Below are positions 23,727 to 34,649 of a DNA stretch of 64,000 bases, piece after piece. Both the position numbers and the translations under genes were made by a program. The notes under the pieces are model-generated. The model saw nothing but the letters and a program-made list of their open reading frames with translations, had not been told where the DNA came from and ran no database searches. This stretch comes from Climacium dendroides (Eukaryota; Streptophyta; Bryopsida; Hypnales; Climaciaceae), in contig CATNNA010000008.1 of NCBI GenBank assembly GCA_950106755.1, positions 1,364,001 to 1,428,000 on the forward strand. The letters run 5' to 3'. Each line of letters opens with the position of its first letter. The first letter of the stretch is position 1.

Positions 23727-25415
23727 GTTAGAGTGTGATTTTTGGACCAAATAACTTGAATTAGGAAATAAGCGTTCCGGCACCACCCGGAACCGGAACT
23801 TATCCGGATCCGGAATCCGGACTCATCCGGAACACAGGAACCTACCGTATAGGTCTCGTAGCTACGAAAGTAGGATACCATTGATACAACGGACCTGTAG
23901 CCGTTGTCCTTAAGACCGTAGAAAGGCGATTTAGTACTTAAGCCGTCTTCCTAGGGTTTCCTCTTCACTTTTCTATTTTGTATCCCCAAGACTGTTTGTG
24001 TGAGTAGTTGAGAGAAAGAGTGGTGAGTTAGCGACTGAGGTAGAACTACTTTCCCTTCGTTCTCACTAAGACCTTATGGCATCCGGACCAATACGGAAGA
24101 TAGCGGCATCTGCCCGGGTTATCTCTCCGGCCATTCCGGATAGCCCGGAACTACACAAACAGTTAGAGGAGGACTTGACTAGGTTAGGATGTGTCGGTTT
24201 ACTACACCGACCATGGAACCTCAAGAGTGAGGAGATGATTCAAGAGCTACTTCACGGTGTTCCAAATCAGTATGAGCTCACTTTGAGAGGACGACCAGTC
24301 GCGTGGACGAGAACATCTGGGCGGACGTCTATTAGTTCCGGAAGAGTGGGAACGGGTTAGCATCAAGGACGGACCGTTTTGTAGCTGGGAAGTTCACCGG
24401 GTCTACAAACCCTAAGGACGGATTTGCTATCAGCGAGTGTAAGGACGAGAGACATAGGCGGATCCTAGAGTTTCTGATTCCGATCTTATATCCGGAAAAG
24501 CCAACGCGGATTACCATTACAGTGGCCAATACTATCTTTGGGGCTATAGAGAACCGGGTAGTGCATTGGGGTAGGGTCATAGCCGGGATGGGGTCGAGAA
24601 TCAAGCCACCGACAATGGAGAGGGGGGAGTCCAGCAAAGGACCTAAGATGGAAACAGAATCCGTATTTTTCAATGCGGGGCTCGAGTGGATACGTGAAGC
24701 CAAGGTACTTCATGACGGGTTGTCAGATTTGGTGATAGATACCGCGGAAGTGTTGAAGGTGGATCCGGATCAGATCGTAGAAGCTGTCAAGCGACTGCCC
24801 AAGCCGGAGGATCTAAAGAAGAGGGAGGAGCGGATCTAGGAGTTGGAGGCGAAACGGAACCTACTCCAAACCCGGGTGAATTGGGCGGAAGGGGAAATGG
24901 TAGCTGCGAAGGAGAAAGAGAAAGAGGCTCTCGCTCTAGTCAAGAATCTAACCGGAGCAGTCAACATCAAAGCCGACATCATCACGAAAGCTGCCTTGTT
25001 TGACTCGAAGATGATATCGGAAGGCCACATTACCGGAACCAAGGTAGTTACCATCCTCGTAGACTTCACCGCGAGGATAGCGCGAGTTTTCAAGGAGATC
25101 CAGAAGTTGTTGGCGGCCATCGACCCAAACCATGCGATGGATTTCTCCACCTTTCCAGAACTTCCTTTTGTCGCAGGTAAGGGAAGCTAATGGCGGATCA
25201 AGCAACCCGGATGGAGGGCCTGAGGGGGATACTCACACCAGTCGAGCCTTCCGCCAGTAAGATACGGATGACGGAGTTGAATTTGAGGCCAGCCTCGGAA
25301 CTGGAACCGGAGTCTAGCGCGAAAACGGTTCCGGTGCCATCTATGTTCTCAACTCCGGAAGTTTCCAAGGCACAAACAATGCCGAATTTGATGACCGGAT
25401 CATTCAAGGTTTCGG
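23646..25415 (+). repeat. 3' LTR of family A, first part
   Basis: Collinear with 8828-10848 of the 5' LTR, except for a deletion of about 245 bp at 24590 (corresponding to 9777-10021 in copy 1). Homology ends near 25415, where the unrelated 19.6-kb block begins. Confidence 0.85.
24076..25410 (+). pseudogene. LTR-internal reading frame, family A copy 2 (broken)
   Basis: Second copy of the 9258-11207 frame. It has a one-base deletion near 24308 that shifts frame, the deletion of about 245 bp at 24590, a TAG at 24837-24839 where copy 1 has CAG (10269-10271), another shift near 25180, and no C-terminus because of the block at 25416. It keeps CAG at 25101 where copy 1 has TAG. Confidence 0.75.
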
Positions 25416-25446
25416 GTCAACAGCACAACCATTTCAAAAATCAAAA

Positions 25447-25640
25447 TCATCGAGTCGAAAATATGCAATTTAGAAAACAGTATCCTCGAGTCGAGGATAT
25501 CCACAAATGAGACAAATGCCAAGCCAATAAACAAACGTAAAGAACACTTCCAAATAATTACAATACAAGAGCACCTCATGAAATATCGATCACAATAACA
25601 TAGAATCTTACTTTACCCATATCATCGACTCGACGATAAC
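25447..25640. repeat. Palindromes of TTATCCTCG / ATCATCG type
   Basis: A perfect palindrome at 25480-25500 (TATCCTCG / CGAGGATA around AGT), a half-site at 25447-25459, and an ATATCATCG / CGACGATAA palindrome near 25619-25639. The arms match the 926-1592 and 5442 types rather than those at 33-41 kb. Confidence 0.8.
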
Positions 25641-25690
25641 GGAACTGTGGCATAACTGTGAATACAAAATACATGTGCAGGAGAAAAGAA

Positions 25691-26161
25691 ATGGCTGCTG
25701 CAGATGACTACAACTACTCAGTGACCGAGAGCCACATTGAAGCCTTTGAACACCCTTCTCTAGGAGATCCGCTGTATGAAGACTTGGAGGCTATGTATGG
25801 AAAACTGTGGCGTTTTAAGGAGCACATAAGTACCTAGAGTTTTGGGGTCAGTCGATGGAAAAATTATGTGTACTTACGATACCGAGCCCAAGGAAACACG
25901 CAATATTTTCCATGGAATATGAAGGAGAAGGTGATCCTCATCGACAACTATCTGGAAAACTACGTCGTCATAACCCTTCGTGATGTGGACGAGGCAGGGA
26001 AGCCAGGAGAACATACTCATTCAAACGTAATATTCATTAAAATGAGAGTATTCCACCGAAATGAGAGTTACAGAAGTCTAATTTCATTTGAAAACGGAGA
26101 AGAGAATTCCTCAAACAATATTCAAATCATACAAGAATTAAAATCAGATGAACACAAGTAG
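25691..26161 (+). pseudogene. Unassigned frame after palindromes
   Basis: Open from ATG at 25691 ('MAAADDYNYS...') for about 49 codons to a TAG near 25838, then open in the same frame to 26159 with 'YVYLRYRAQGN' and a hydrophilic 'ITLRDVDEAGKPGEH'. I do not recognise it. It directly follows palindromes and points away from them, as the frame at 1666 does. It may be a fragment of a different element from the one carrying the genes at 27-44 kb. Confidence 0.3.
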
Positions 26162-26477
26162 GAATCAAATATCAGAACCACAAGGTAAACGTTCATATTG
26201 ACCTTTCACTTGTACACCATGAGTTGTTCCATACATCTTCAACTATGCTTGGCTAGGTCTAGTGACACTATATTACAGGCAACGAACTATAAAGGCCAGT
26301 AATGTAGTTCATTACATTGTTCTGCGTACACTATAAAAGCTACAAGTGTGATTCACTCAAGCTCTGAGTTCTTTTGTAATATGCACATTGAGCTTTCATG
26401 AAGCATGAATGTATGACTCTACACTGTGAACAAGTACTATACGTGTCATTTACTCTTGAGCTCCACGATTGCCTTCG

Positions 26478-26879
26478 TCATCTTCGGCCTGTGGTTGTAC
26501 TTGCTTGTAATTCATGAGCTTGGAAAGCCCTCCTACTTCCTTGAACATCTAAAGAAGGACCCACGTCCTCACCATATAGTTTCCGTTGTGTTGCTCTATC
26601 GCAAGGTGAGGACGACATCGGTGTAGCAAAAACATCGCTAGACTTCATGGGCGATGGAGAACATGATTTTGGACGATGTGGAGCTGAACCCGGGGGACTA
26701 TCCACCACCCCATCATCAACGGGCTTTAGAGAGAAGTCCATTGTCGAATTTGCAGTGGCAACCAAACACATGAAGTTTCCTATACTCAGAATTAGATTCT
26801 GCCCGTAGTCAGAGAAAGAGTCAGCTGATGCAGTGCACGGAAGATTGGTGTGCCGAACCAGAGAGGACGACATTCCCAA
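26478..26879 (-). other. Possible Ser/Pro-rich terminal exon
   Basis: A 133-codon minus-strand frame, low in complexity and rich in Ser, Pro and Asp. A T-rich tract ending in TTAG lies just upstream and could be a splice acceptor. It may be a tail exon of the FCP1-like gene, with palindromes near 26990-27190 in the intron, but I cannot find a matching donor. Weak. Confidence 0.2.
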
Positions 26880-27282
26880 ATTCTAAGAAAAAAAAGAGAT
26901 TAGAACAATTCAATCAAAAACTGTAACTGTCATTACATTTACAAGTAAACTCCAATAGCAAATATGCAGTCTAGGAAGTCCTGGCCATCGAATGAGGTCG
27001 ACCCAACCTAAACTGGAGGAAGAAGAAAATACAGAAAGGTATTCATAAAAAAATTATATTACAGAAATTACGTATATCTCTAACCATACATGCGAATGCA
27101 CGAGCCATTAAGGTCGAGGTGAGCTGAAGTTCACTAGGAACTTAGAGAACAATCCACATGCCATTCAGCACGACTCGACCTGAACTAAAGCAATAAATAA
27201 ACTACCCTCTCGTAACGCCGATTAGACGATGACACAGTCACTACATCCACGTGGCTCATGAACAGCAATGAAATGCAGTGTG

Positions 27283-28461
27283 CTATCGGTACGCTGAAGA
27301 CACTCTGACTGCATCCATAAGACTATTGTACATGCCATGATTTCTCTCGTTATACAACATCTTCCGCCCAATTTTCCCCACACTACTCTTGCGAAATGAT
27401 TTCAACCCTTCATCTCGAGCTATGTGAAGTCGCCTGAGCCAGGGCAAAAGGACCATGTCCAAATATGAATCCCTGGGGCCGTTACCCTTGGGAGACCAAC
27501 TGATGGGGAGAACGACGTTCTCCGACTTGTTCATGAAGTGCTTCATAGGACTATCGTCAACTATGACAGTATTCTCTCGAAGAAATTGCCCATTGAAATT
27601 ATTAAACAAGGTGTTCGCGTCCTTCACGAACAGGTCCTTAGTGGTGCTTGGCTCCCTGAATGTGACTATCCGGCCTTGTTCCTCACACTTGAGCGTCGTG
27701 CAAGACTCCTGCCCAAGTATAATGCGAGGTTTATCCAGACTGACAAAAAGATAATCGACGATTTTTTGAACAGTAAACTTCTTCATCGAGCTCCAAATAG
27801 AAACATGTGCTATCAATCCTAGCTCACGAAGGAAATGAGCGCAATTTGGGCGGACAAAGACCGCCTTCGGTCCCACAATCGCAGGAATCGTGGCGGAGTG
27901 CGGTTGGTCTGCATTCCTGACGTGCACAACCCACCCCTTGTACTTGGCATCTTCATAGACACACAAGACTCCATTCAAGTCCAGGACAACATTCAGCCAC
28001 TTCTTGGCGATGGTCACCCTGGACGTCAATGGAATCTCAACATCCTTCGACGTATCTCCACGTTCAGATGGGGGAACCGATCCCTGCTATCAAACGGACA
28101 AATGTGCAACCAGTTACTAAGCTGCACTGACACATTTCAAAACTCAAGGAAAAAGGCAAAATCCAATTGTCGTAGACTATATATGAACACAGAGGTACCT
28201 ATTAGCGCAGAGATCAAGGACGCATGGGCATGAGGTTACCTTTTCCGGCAAAGACAACGTCGGTCCAACAGGGTCTAGCATTTCAATCTCCAGAAGCTAA
28301 GCGTCGAGAATAGAGACGTCATCATCTAAGTGCATGGACTCAGATTCAGATGCACCTCCACTTGTAGCTTCTATAATGCCACAACCAAATGTTGGACATT
28401 GTACATGCTGTATAGGAGCAATAGATTTCAGAAGATCATTCGGTCCAGTTGAGATAGCCAT
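27283..28461 (-). pseudogene. FCP1/NIF-type phosphatase-like gene, two exons
   Basis: Exon 1 runs 28461-28240 (ATG 'MAISTGPNDLL') and ends AAAAG/GTAACC. Exon 2 runs 28083-27283 after ...TAGCAG/GGA, joining in phase with an intron of 156 bp. The product resembles the HAD-family NLI-interacting/CTD-phosphatase domain (NIF). Motif I is 'VVLDLNGVLCVYE', where the second Asp of DxDxT is Asn, as in plant 'LDLNG-L' relatives. Later motifs are 'FVRPNCAHFLREL', 'VSIWSSMKKFTVQKIVDYL' and 'TVIVDDSPMKHF'. The Asn suggests reduced or altered catalysis. Exon 1 has an in-frame TAG near 28303, so this copy is probably dead. It is oriented with the ParB/methyltransferase-like gene upstream. Cellular FCP1 proteins act on RNA polymerase II CTD phosphates; a role in a transposon is unknown. 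Confidence 0.65.
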
Positions 28462-28718
28462 TAGAGGAGGTTCTGCAATTCAGGAAGGGCCAGACAAACA
28501 AGACTTAAAATTTTTACAGAAAAATCCATATAATTGATTAATAAAATTGAGTACAAAAAAGTCATCATCTTACATGAAGATATGGATTTGCCAAAAAATT
28601 GTTTTCTATCAAAAAGTATTGTCTCCCACACTAAGGGTCTCTATCTAAGTACAACCTATGACACAAATCAGCTCGAGTCAAGCTAATTCTATACAAATGA
28701 CATCGAGTGATTGTGTGG

Positions 28719-31700
28719 TCAACCTGATGGTGCATCCTGGCCATCCAATGCATGACTCCGATCATCATCAATGGCGATGGCAGGATCCGCGGGCATCTTC
28801 GGGCTAGACTCCAAGGTCTCTGAGGACCTGCCACCATCAAGTGGAACTCGAGCCATGTCCTCGTCATCAGATGGAGGTGCAGGGGTGGAGGGGCACTCCT
28901 CAGTAGGAGGAGGAGCTGGAGGATCTGCGGAACCTGCAAGAGGAGTGAGAGAGACAAAAGGCACCCCAATCAATCGTGGAGTAGAGGGTAAGCTTGAGGA
29001 TCCACTCATCGTTGGTCTTGCTGGCGCTCCCTGTAGCAAAAGCACTTGGTCAACCTGAGACGGCTGTACGGATGCTAGAGGCATGGCCCCACCAAGACTA
29101 TTGATAATGGCCTCCAATTTGGAGTCGTTCTTTTGTGACATTGCCACCATAAACTGTCGCAACTCCGCCATCTCCCTGGCCTGCCTGTCAAACATCATTT
29201 GATCCAGTTCCCGCCTCTTCTTCAGCTCTACAATTTCTGCATCATAGTCGGCGGCGGCTTGCGATCTTCCCCTCTTCCGCTTCTCCTTAGAGGCTGGAGA
29301 CAGCATGGCAGAGGTGTCAGGTGGTTGACCCGACAACGCTGATGATCCCCAGATGCTTTGAGAGCGGATCACTGGAGGGGTGCTCCGATCCATGGGAACA
29401 TCATCGTCGTAGTCGTCATCACCGGCTGCCCCATCGCTGTCGGAGGACTCACACAATATGATTGCAGATGACCTTCGACCGGATGGCGTGCTTGCCTCTC
29501 CAGTTGCTTTCCCCTTGCGCTTTGATGACGAAGGCGTGTTTGACCCCGATGGTCGGCGTGGGAATTTGCCCTCATCGACAAAGTATCCCTTTGGAAGAAA
29601 ATCGTTCTTATCCAGTTTCTTCGCAGTGGTTGCAATTTCAGTCCACTGGTCAGACTCCTCCGAGTCCCCCACAGCAAACACATTAACCCCACTCATCTGC
29701 AAAGTCACACACAGCGTCACATACTATCAGATTACGATAGTATGAAAATTCCCTAACGAGGATACAATGGTATTTCATGTAACGTCAGCAGTGGGTTGGG
29801 TTAGATCGACCCGACCTGAAGTTCACTCTCGGGCACTCAATGGCACCGGTCAGGTCGAGCCAAACTATGGAGGAACACACTCCAGTGAATGCTACGAGTC
29901 AGGTCGACCCGACTTGGTTTCTATCACCTTATAATTTCAAGAAGAAATACATGTTCATTTTATTCAGGTCGAATCGACCTTAACCATAGCCAAAACATTA
30001 CATTGTGGAATTCATTGTGTTCAGGCTTACCATCGCAGCACACGTGAACTTCGACCCAGCAAAGAATGACATTACGCTTTCTCCAGGAGTGCAAAATTTC
30101 CTCACAAGATTGAGCAAGAACTCCATCCGTAGCTCAGTATTATTAATCCTGAACTCTAGCTCGATGTAAGCCCCGGGCCTCGTAAATGTTTCAGTATTGG
30201 GAGCATCATAGGAAGACCTCATTTTCATCGTCCTAGCATTGCTTGGGCTTTGCAGGATGGTCAGGTAAATTGGTTCCACCACCTTCTTGCTTCGTGCAGA
30301 CAAGTCACCGATACGCTCATTGGGTGAGGGCATGTAGTTAGAGAAATTCATGGAGTACTCCTTCAACGCGGGATTGCTGTCTATGAAGTGAAGTGCTTAC
30401 GTTTGCTCGGTGAGGTCGGAACAAATGAGCACCCACACCGAAATGTCCTCGAGAAGGGGCTGGCCCTTTTCTTGGAAGGACTCGACAACTGCAACGAAGT
30501 ATGGATCGGCTGGCGTACACTTAGACTTTGACACCACATTCGGGGTGTAACGCAGGTCCCACACTCCAAGCTTGATGTCCTTCACGTTCTCTGCAGTGAG
30601 CACGCCTCTAGGCTAATCCTGGTGCGTCTTATACATAATGTCATATGGACGATAGTATGCAATGGATTTTGGGGGCACAAAATTGTTTCTCTGCTACACG
30701 AAGACCCGGAAGAACTCAGCCGCGTACATTGACATCTCCTCAACGCTCTTCCCCTTTGCTCTTGACTGCTTCGCCTCCATCCAGTATTCGTTCCCTGGCT
30801 GCTCTAGCAGCACGTTCATGGTGGCACTCGTGAAGTTCCGACTTCGTTTGAACTCCCTCCACTTCTCGTGGTTCAGCTTGTTCAAGGAGGACATGAGCCG
30901 AGACTTGCGTCTAGGGCGTGAAGCTCCATCTTCACCTTGTGCTTGCGCTTCCTTCTCTCCACCCACTCCCTAGCAGTGTAGCAGCTCTCCTGTACAGCAG
31001 AGAGAAGCTTTATTGTGACCTTCGGGTAGTCCTTGTTCTTGCTCCCTAGATTCTAATGCAGAATATGTTCGGACAGCTTCGACAAGTCATTGAAGGAAAG
31101 GTTTCCGAGCACTTTGAAGAACTCATGCGTCAGATTCCCTTGCTCGGGCTTCCAAGTGGCCTTCTTGTTGTACTTCAATCTAGTATTGGGGTCTATCAAC
31201 TCCCCATGCGCAGCACTAGAAATGACCTCGCTCCACAGGTTGTACACGTCGTCCGGAGCTGTGATTATCTTCAGCTCGTTTCGAATCTCGAGCTTCTCCT
31301 TGGCGTCCTTGCCTTTTGCAGCCTTCTGGGCCTTTAGTACATCTAGCAAAGCGAACCGCTTGTACATTGCCGATGAGAATTCCTGCAACGCAATTTTGTA
31401 TGTCACGGTCAATTTGGAGCTCTCTATTTAGCTCGGACCGACATAAACTACACATTTCATTTTGAACGTCAAATGCACCTTTGTCGTTTTGCTTACTTCG
31501 AACTCTTCATTCATTATCACGTGAAGTAAATCAATACATTACCTATGCTGGATGGAACACTAGGTGGCAGACGACATTCTCAGATCAGGTCGACTCAACC
31601 TGAATCTCTTACCATGAATTTCTTCTTATTTGCTGTACTCTCAGCGTTTCGCCTGACGTTGGACATTGTCGCTATTGGGGCCGCTTCCCTCGGATTGCGT

Positions 31701-33067
31701 GGCCTCCCCATGAGTTCCCACACTTTTCTGGCTCCTAGAATGTTTGTTGACCACGAGGGCTTCTGCGCCACGAAGTGATTGACCCTATTGTAGTACGCCG
31801 ATATGTCGCATAGTTTCTGGGCATCTGTGGACCAAACCACGTAGCAATCCCATTGACGAAAGTTCTTGACAATCTCTTCGTCAAGGTTTTGGTCTACCAT
31901 CATTTTGCTGGCAGTCACACTGTGCTGCCCATTGATGATGTAGAAGTTCTTCCTTTCAAGTGCTGGCCAGTCCTCCGGCTTTGGCTTCTCGAAGCAATCC
32001 ACTGGCATGACACACAATGTTTGTTTTGTGGACTTATTTGGCATTTCCTAGAGGTATGTCATTATGTCCTCCGCGAGCTTCATTTCATGGCTACGGATGT
32101 TTAAGTCCTCTGGGGCCTTGATGAGCTGCTCAATGGAAATTGTCTTCTTATCCTCCAGGCCAAAGATGTAGGCGTCCGTGCAGTGCTTCCAGTAGGCCTT
32201 GTATGCCTCCGCGGACGCAATGTAATCGTGCGATTTCTTGGCGTCATAAGGGACTGGGACCTCAGTTACTACGGATACAAAACTCAGCTCCCCTAGTAAA
32301 ACTGCACTAGGGTCTTGCGCTGTTGTTGCCGCTGTTGAGGTTGATGCGAACTTACTTTTCCTGGGAGCTCGTGCTGGAGTAGCAGCCTGCATGGACTTTC
32401 TTGTCCCCCGACTCTGTTGGGTTCCAGGTGTACCCATTGAGCTTTGTCCTTCCATGTTACTTGGAAACTCCTAGGAGACAGTTCTGACAGTCATGTCTTT
32501 CTTCTTCAGTTCAAGCTTCGTCTTCAGAATTGTGAAGTCGTTCAGGAGTGTCTTCAGGCGAGAGTATAGGGCCTTCCCCGTTGCCAACTTCCCGTCCTTT
32601 GTCTTGAAGTAGTTGTGGTCAACTTTCTTCTCAAGGTCGGGAATCTCCGTTCTATACTCAGTCGGTTCCAGCGTTGATAGGAAGTGCGATATGTTGAAGG
32701 CACATCTTGAGGAGTCCAAGCGAATAGTAAAGTGGTACTGCTCGCTTTCGGGTGTACCAGTCACAGCTGTAACACACCGAATTTTCAAGAATGGACCACT
32801 GTCGTGGGCAACGTCCTTTATCTTCTCATCAAAGGATATGTTGAAGAAATGGTCGGTGTCTTTGAACTTTGCAGCGAAGCAAATGAGGTTCTTGAAAGGA
32901 ATCATGTGGAGACTCCAACTCTCAACCTTGTCGGGATTTTTGAATTCCCAGTAGTCTCCGTCATTGTCAAAGTCATCCCCTTCCTCCCCAGAGGATTCGT
33001 ACGCACAGCGTACGTAGAAGGCCTCCAACTTCTCAATTTGGTCATCCATTTTGCATTCATTTTTCAA
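28719..33067 (-). pseudogene. ParB-like plus DNA-methyltransferase-like gene, three exons
   Basis: Exon 1 33067-31613, intron (GTAAGA...TTGCAG), exon 2 31382-30031, intron (GTAAGC...TTGCAG), exon 3 29696-28719 (TGA stop). Both junctions are phase 0. Exon 1 begins 'MKNECKMDDQ' and holds 'FYIINGQHSVTAS' (near 31933-31900), similar to the G-x-H-R/S core of ParB/Srx-type nucleotide-binding domains. The exon 2/3 join reads '...PGESVMSFFAGSKFTCAAM' followed by 'MSGVNVFAVGDSEE', which fits motif I and the following acidic strand of N6/N4 DNA methyltransferases (FxGxG..., with Lys for a Gly). The region before it ('GVWDLRYTP', 'WVLICS') could be a degenerate DPPY region. The tail is disordered and Ser/Pro-rich with a charged helix. 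Decay: TAG at 32471, 32048, 31053, 30694 and 30613, TAA at 30397, and one frameshift near 30930. Total length is about 1260 residues. Confidence 0.55.
29697..30030 (-). repeat. Intron 2 with palindromes
   Basis: Palindromes of the CAGGTCG type near 29803-29822, 29908-29928 and 29956-29976 lie inside the second intron of the ParB/methyltransferase-like gene. Another at 31585-31605 lies in the first intron. None was found in its exons. Confidence 0.7.
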
Positions 33068-33204
33068 ACGGGATGTTGTTAGAACAAGAGTTGTTGCTAT
33101 GTTGATTCAGATCAACCCGACCTAAATGCCAGTACATGGAGCTTCTACATTTCATCTTTTATGTGTTTGATCTACTTGGACTTGGTTCGTCTTGCTTCAT
33201 ACGC

Positions 33205-33355
33205 TTCAGGTCGACTCGACCTGAAGTTCTAGTCGGAATATGCAAATATTTCTGCTATTGTGATGGCCTCAATGTTATTGATTAATGTTATCGCATAGTC
33301 CTAGTACGTATTGTTCTCACTTTGGAACTGGCAATTCAGGTCGGTTCGACCTGAA
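33205..33355. repeat. Two CAGGTCG palindromes 5' of the ParB/methyltransferase-like gene
   Basis: 33205-33225 (spacer ACT, outer pair C/G) and 33335-33355 (spacer GTT, extended arms GCAATTCAGGTCG). A degraded one lies near 33104-33124. Confidence 0.9.
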
Positions 33356-33419
33356 TTGCATGCAGTAGTGTTGTCATGTTTGTTGTTGGTAAATGGATGT
33401 TTATTAGAAATGTGTCTTT

Positions 33420-34640
33420 TGGTCAATTTGTTAATTATAGTAGGTGTCTAATATAGTCATATAAATATGTATGTTGGTGAAGGGAATACGTATTTGCTGT
33501 GCCAGATTGCAGAGGGTCTTCCTTGTAGTTCAGGTCGGACCGACTTGATCTGCATTTAATTTTGATGATCATGTTATTTCTCTTTTGGGATGTTAGTGAC
33601 AATGTCTGCTACTCAGTTGCTTCCCTTGTACTAACAATGCTAGTAGGTGTACATTTCAGGTCGGACCGACCTGAAATGCATGTTCATCTCATGTCAACAT
33701 TGTCCATGAAATAGCACGGACAAATGGAGAGATTTGGGAGAGGATATGATTTATGGGGCTCTGCAATTCAGGTCGCATCGACCTGAATTGTAGTGTGGGT
33801 CATGTGACGTACATTACTGGTACGTTAATGAATTCATTTATTAGTCAATTTGTTTACAAATAGGTGTCTAATATCGTGATAGTAATTTATTTGTTGGTCT
33901 TACAAATTATTTGACACGTCAGATTGCAGAGGGTCTTCCTTGCAGTTCAGGTCGGACCGACCTGATCTACATTTAATTTTGACGATCATGTTATTTCTCT
34001 TCTGGGATGTTAGTGATAATGTCTGCTACTCAGTTGCTTCCCTTGTACTGACAATGCTAGTAGGTGTACATTTCAGGTCGGTCCGACCTGAAATGCATGT
34101 TCATCTCATGTCAACATTGTCCATGAAATAGCACGGACAAATGCAAAGATTTGGGAGAGGATATGATTTATGGGGCTCTGCAATTCAGGTCGATGCGACC
34201 TGAATTGTAGTATGGGTCATGTGACGTACATTACCGACACGTTAATGAATTCATTTATTAGTCAATTTGTTTTTAAATAGGTGTCTAATATTGTGATAGT
34301 AATTTATTTGTTGGTCTTACAACTTATTTGACACGTCAGATTGCATAGGGTCGTTTTTGAAGTTCAGGTCGGACCGACCTGATCTGCATTCAATTTGGAC
34401 GACTTTGTTATTTGTCTTCTGACATGTTAGTGCAATTGCCTTTCACTTAGTTGCCTTCTTTGTACAGATTATGCTAGTAGGTGTACATTTCAGGTCGGAC
34501 CGACCTGAAATGTAGGTTAATCTCATCTGAAAATTTTCAAGGAACTTGCCCGGACCAATGAATAGATTTTAGAAGGGGAAGTGTTTGAAGGGATATGCAA
34601 TTCAGGTCGATGCGATCTGAATTGCAGTTTCGTTTAGGTG
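33420..34640. repeat. 417-bp tandem repeat x 3, each with three palindromes
   Basis: Palindromes start at 33529, 33655, 33777; 33946, 34072, 34184; and 34363, 34489, 34601, giving a period of 417 bp (407 for one pair). Each unit has three site types: 'GTTCAGG...CCTGATC' (spacer GAC), 'TTTCAGG...CCTGAAA' (GAC or GTC) and 'ATTCAGG...CCTGAAT' (CAT or ATG). Units are close to identical apart from scattered changes, so they are recent. Confidence 0.9.
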
Positions 34641-34649
34641 CCTTACATA

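Larger units (their letters stand above)
8828..25415 (+). mobile_element. Ty3/gypsy LTR retrotransposon, family A
   Basis: A 5' LTR (8828-14296), primer-binding site, gag-protease-RT-RNase H-integrase region, polypurine tract and 3' LTR (from 23646). The 3' LTR matches the 5' LTR to about 25415 and then stops; the matching remainder appears at 45030-46090. Domain order, with integrase last, places it in Ty3/gypsy. The primer site suggests an Athila/Tat-like relative, which is inference. Flanking pentamers CCTGC (8823-8827) and CCTTC (46091-46095) agree at four of five positions, so a target duplication is possible but not shown. Confidence 0.85.

Noticed and set aside
33205..34621. AGGTCG palindromes as nuclear-receptor response elements
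   Set aside because: The half-site resembles AGGTCA, but nuclear receptors are absent from the green lineage, and arm types vary between elements.
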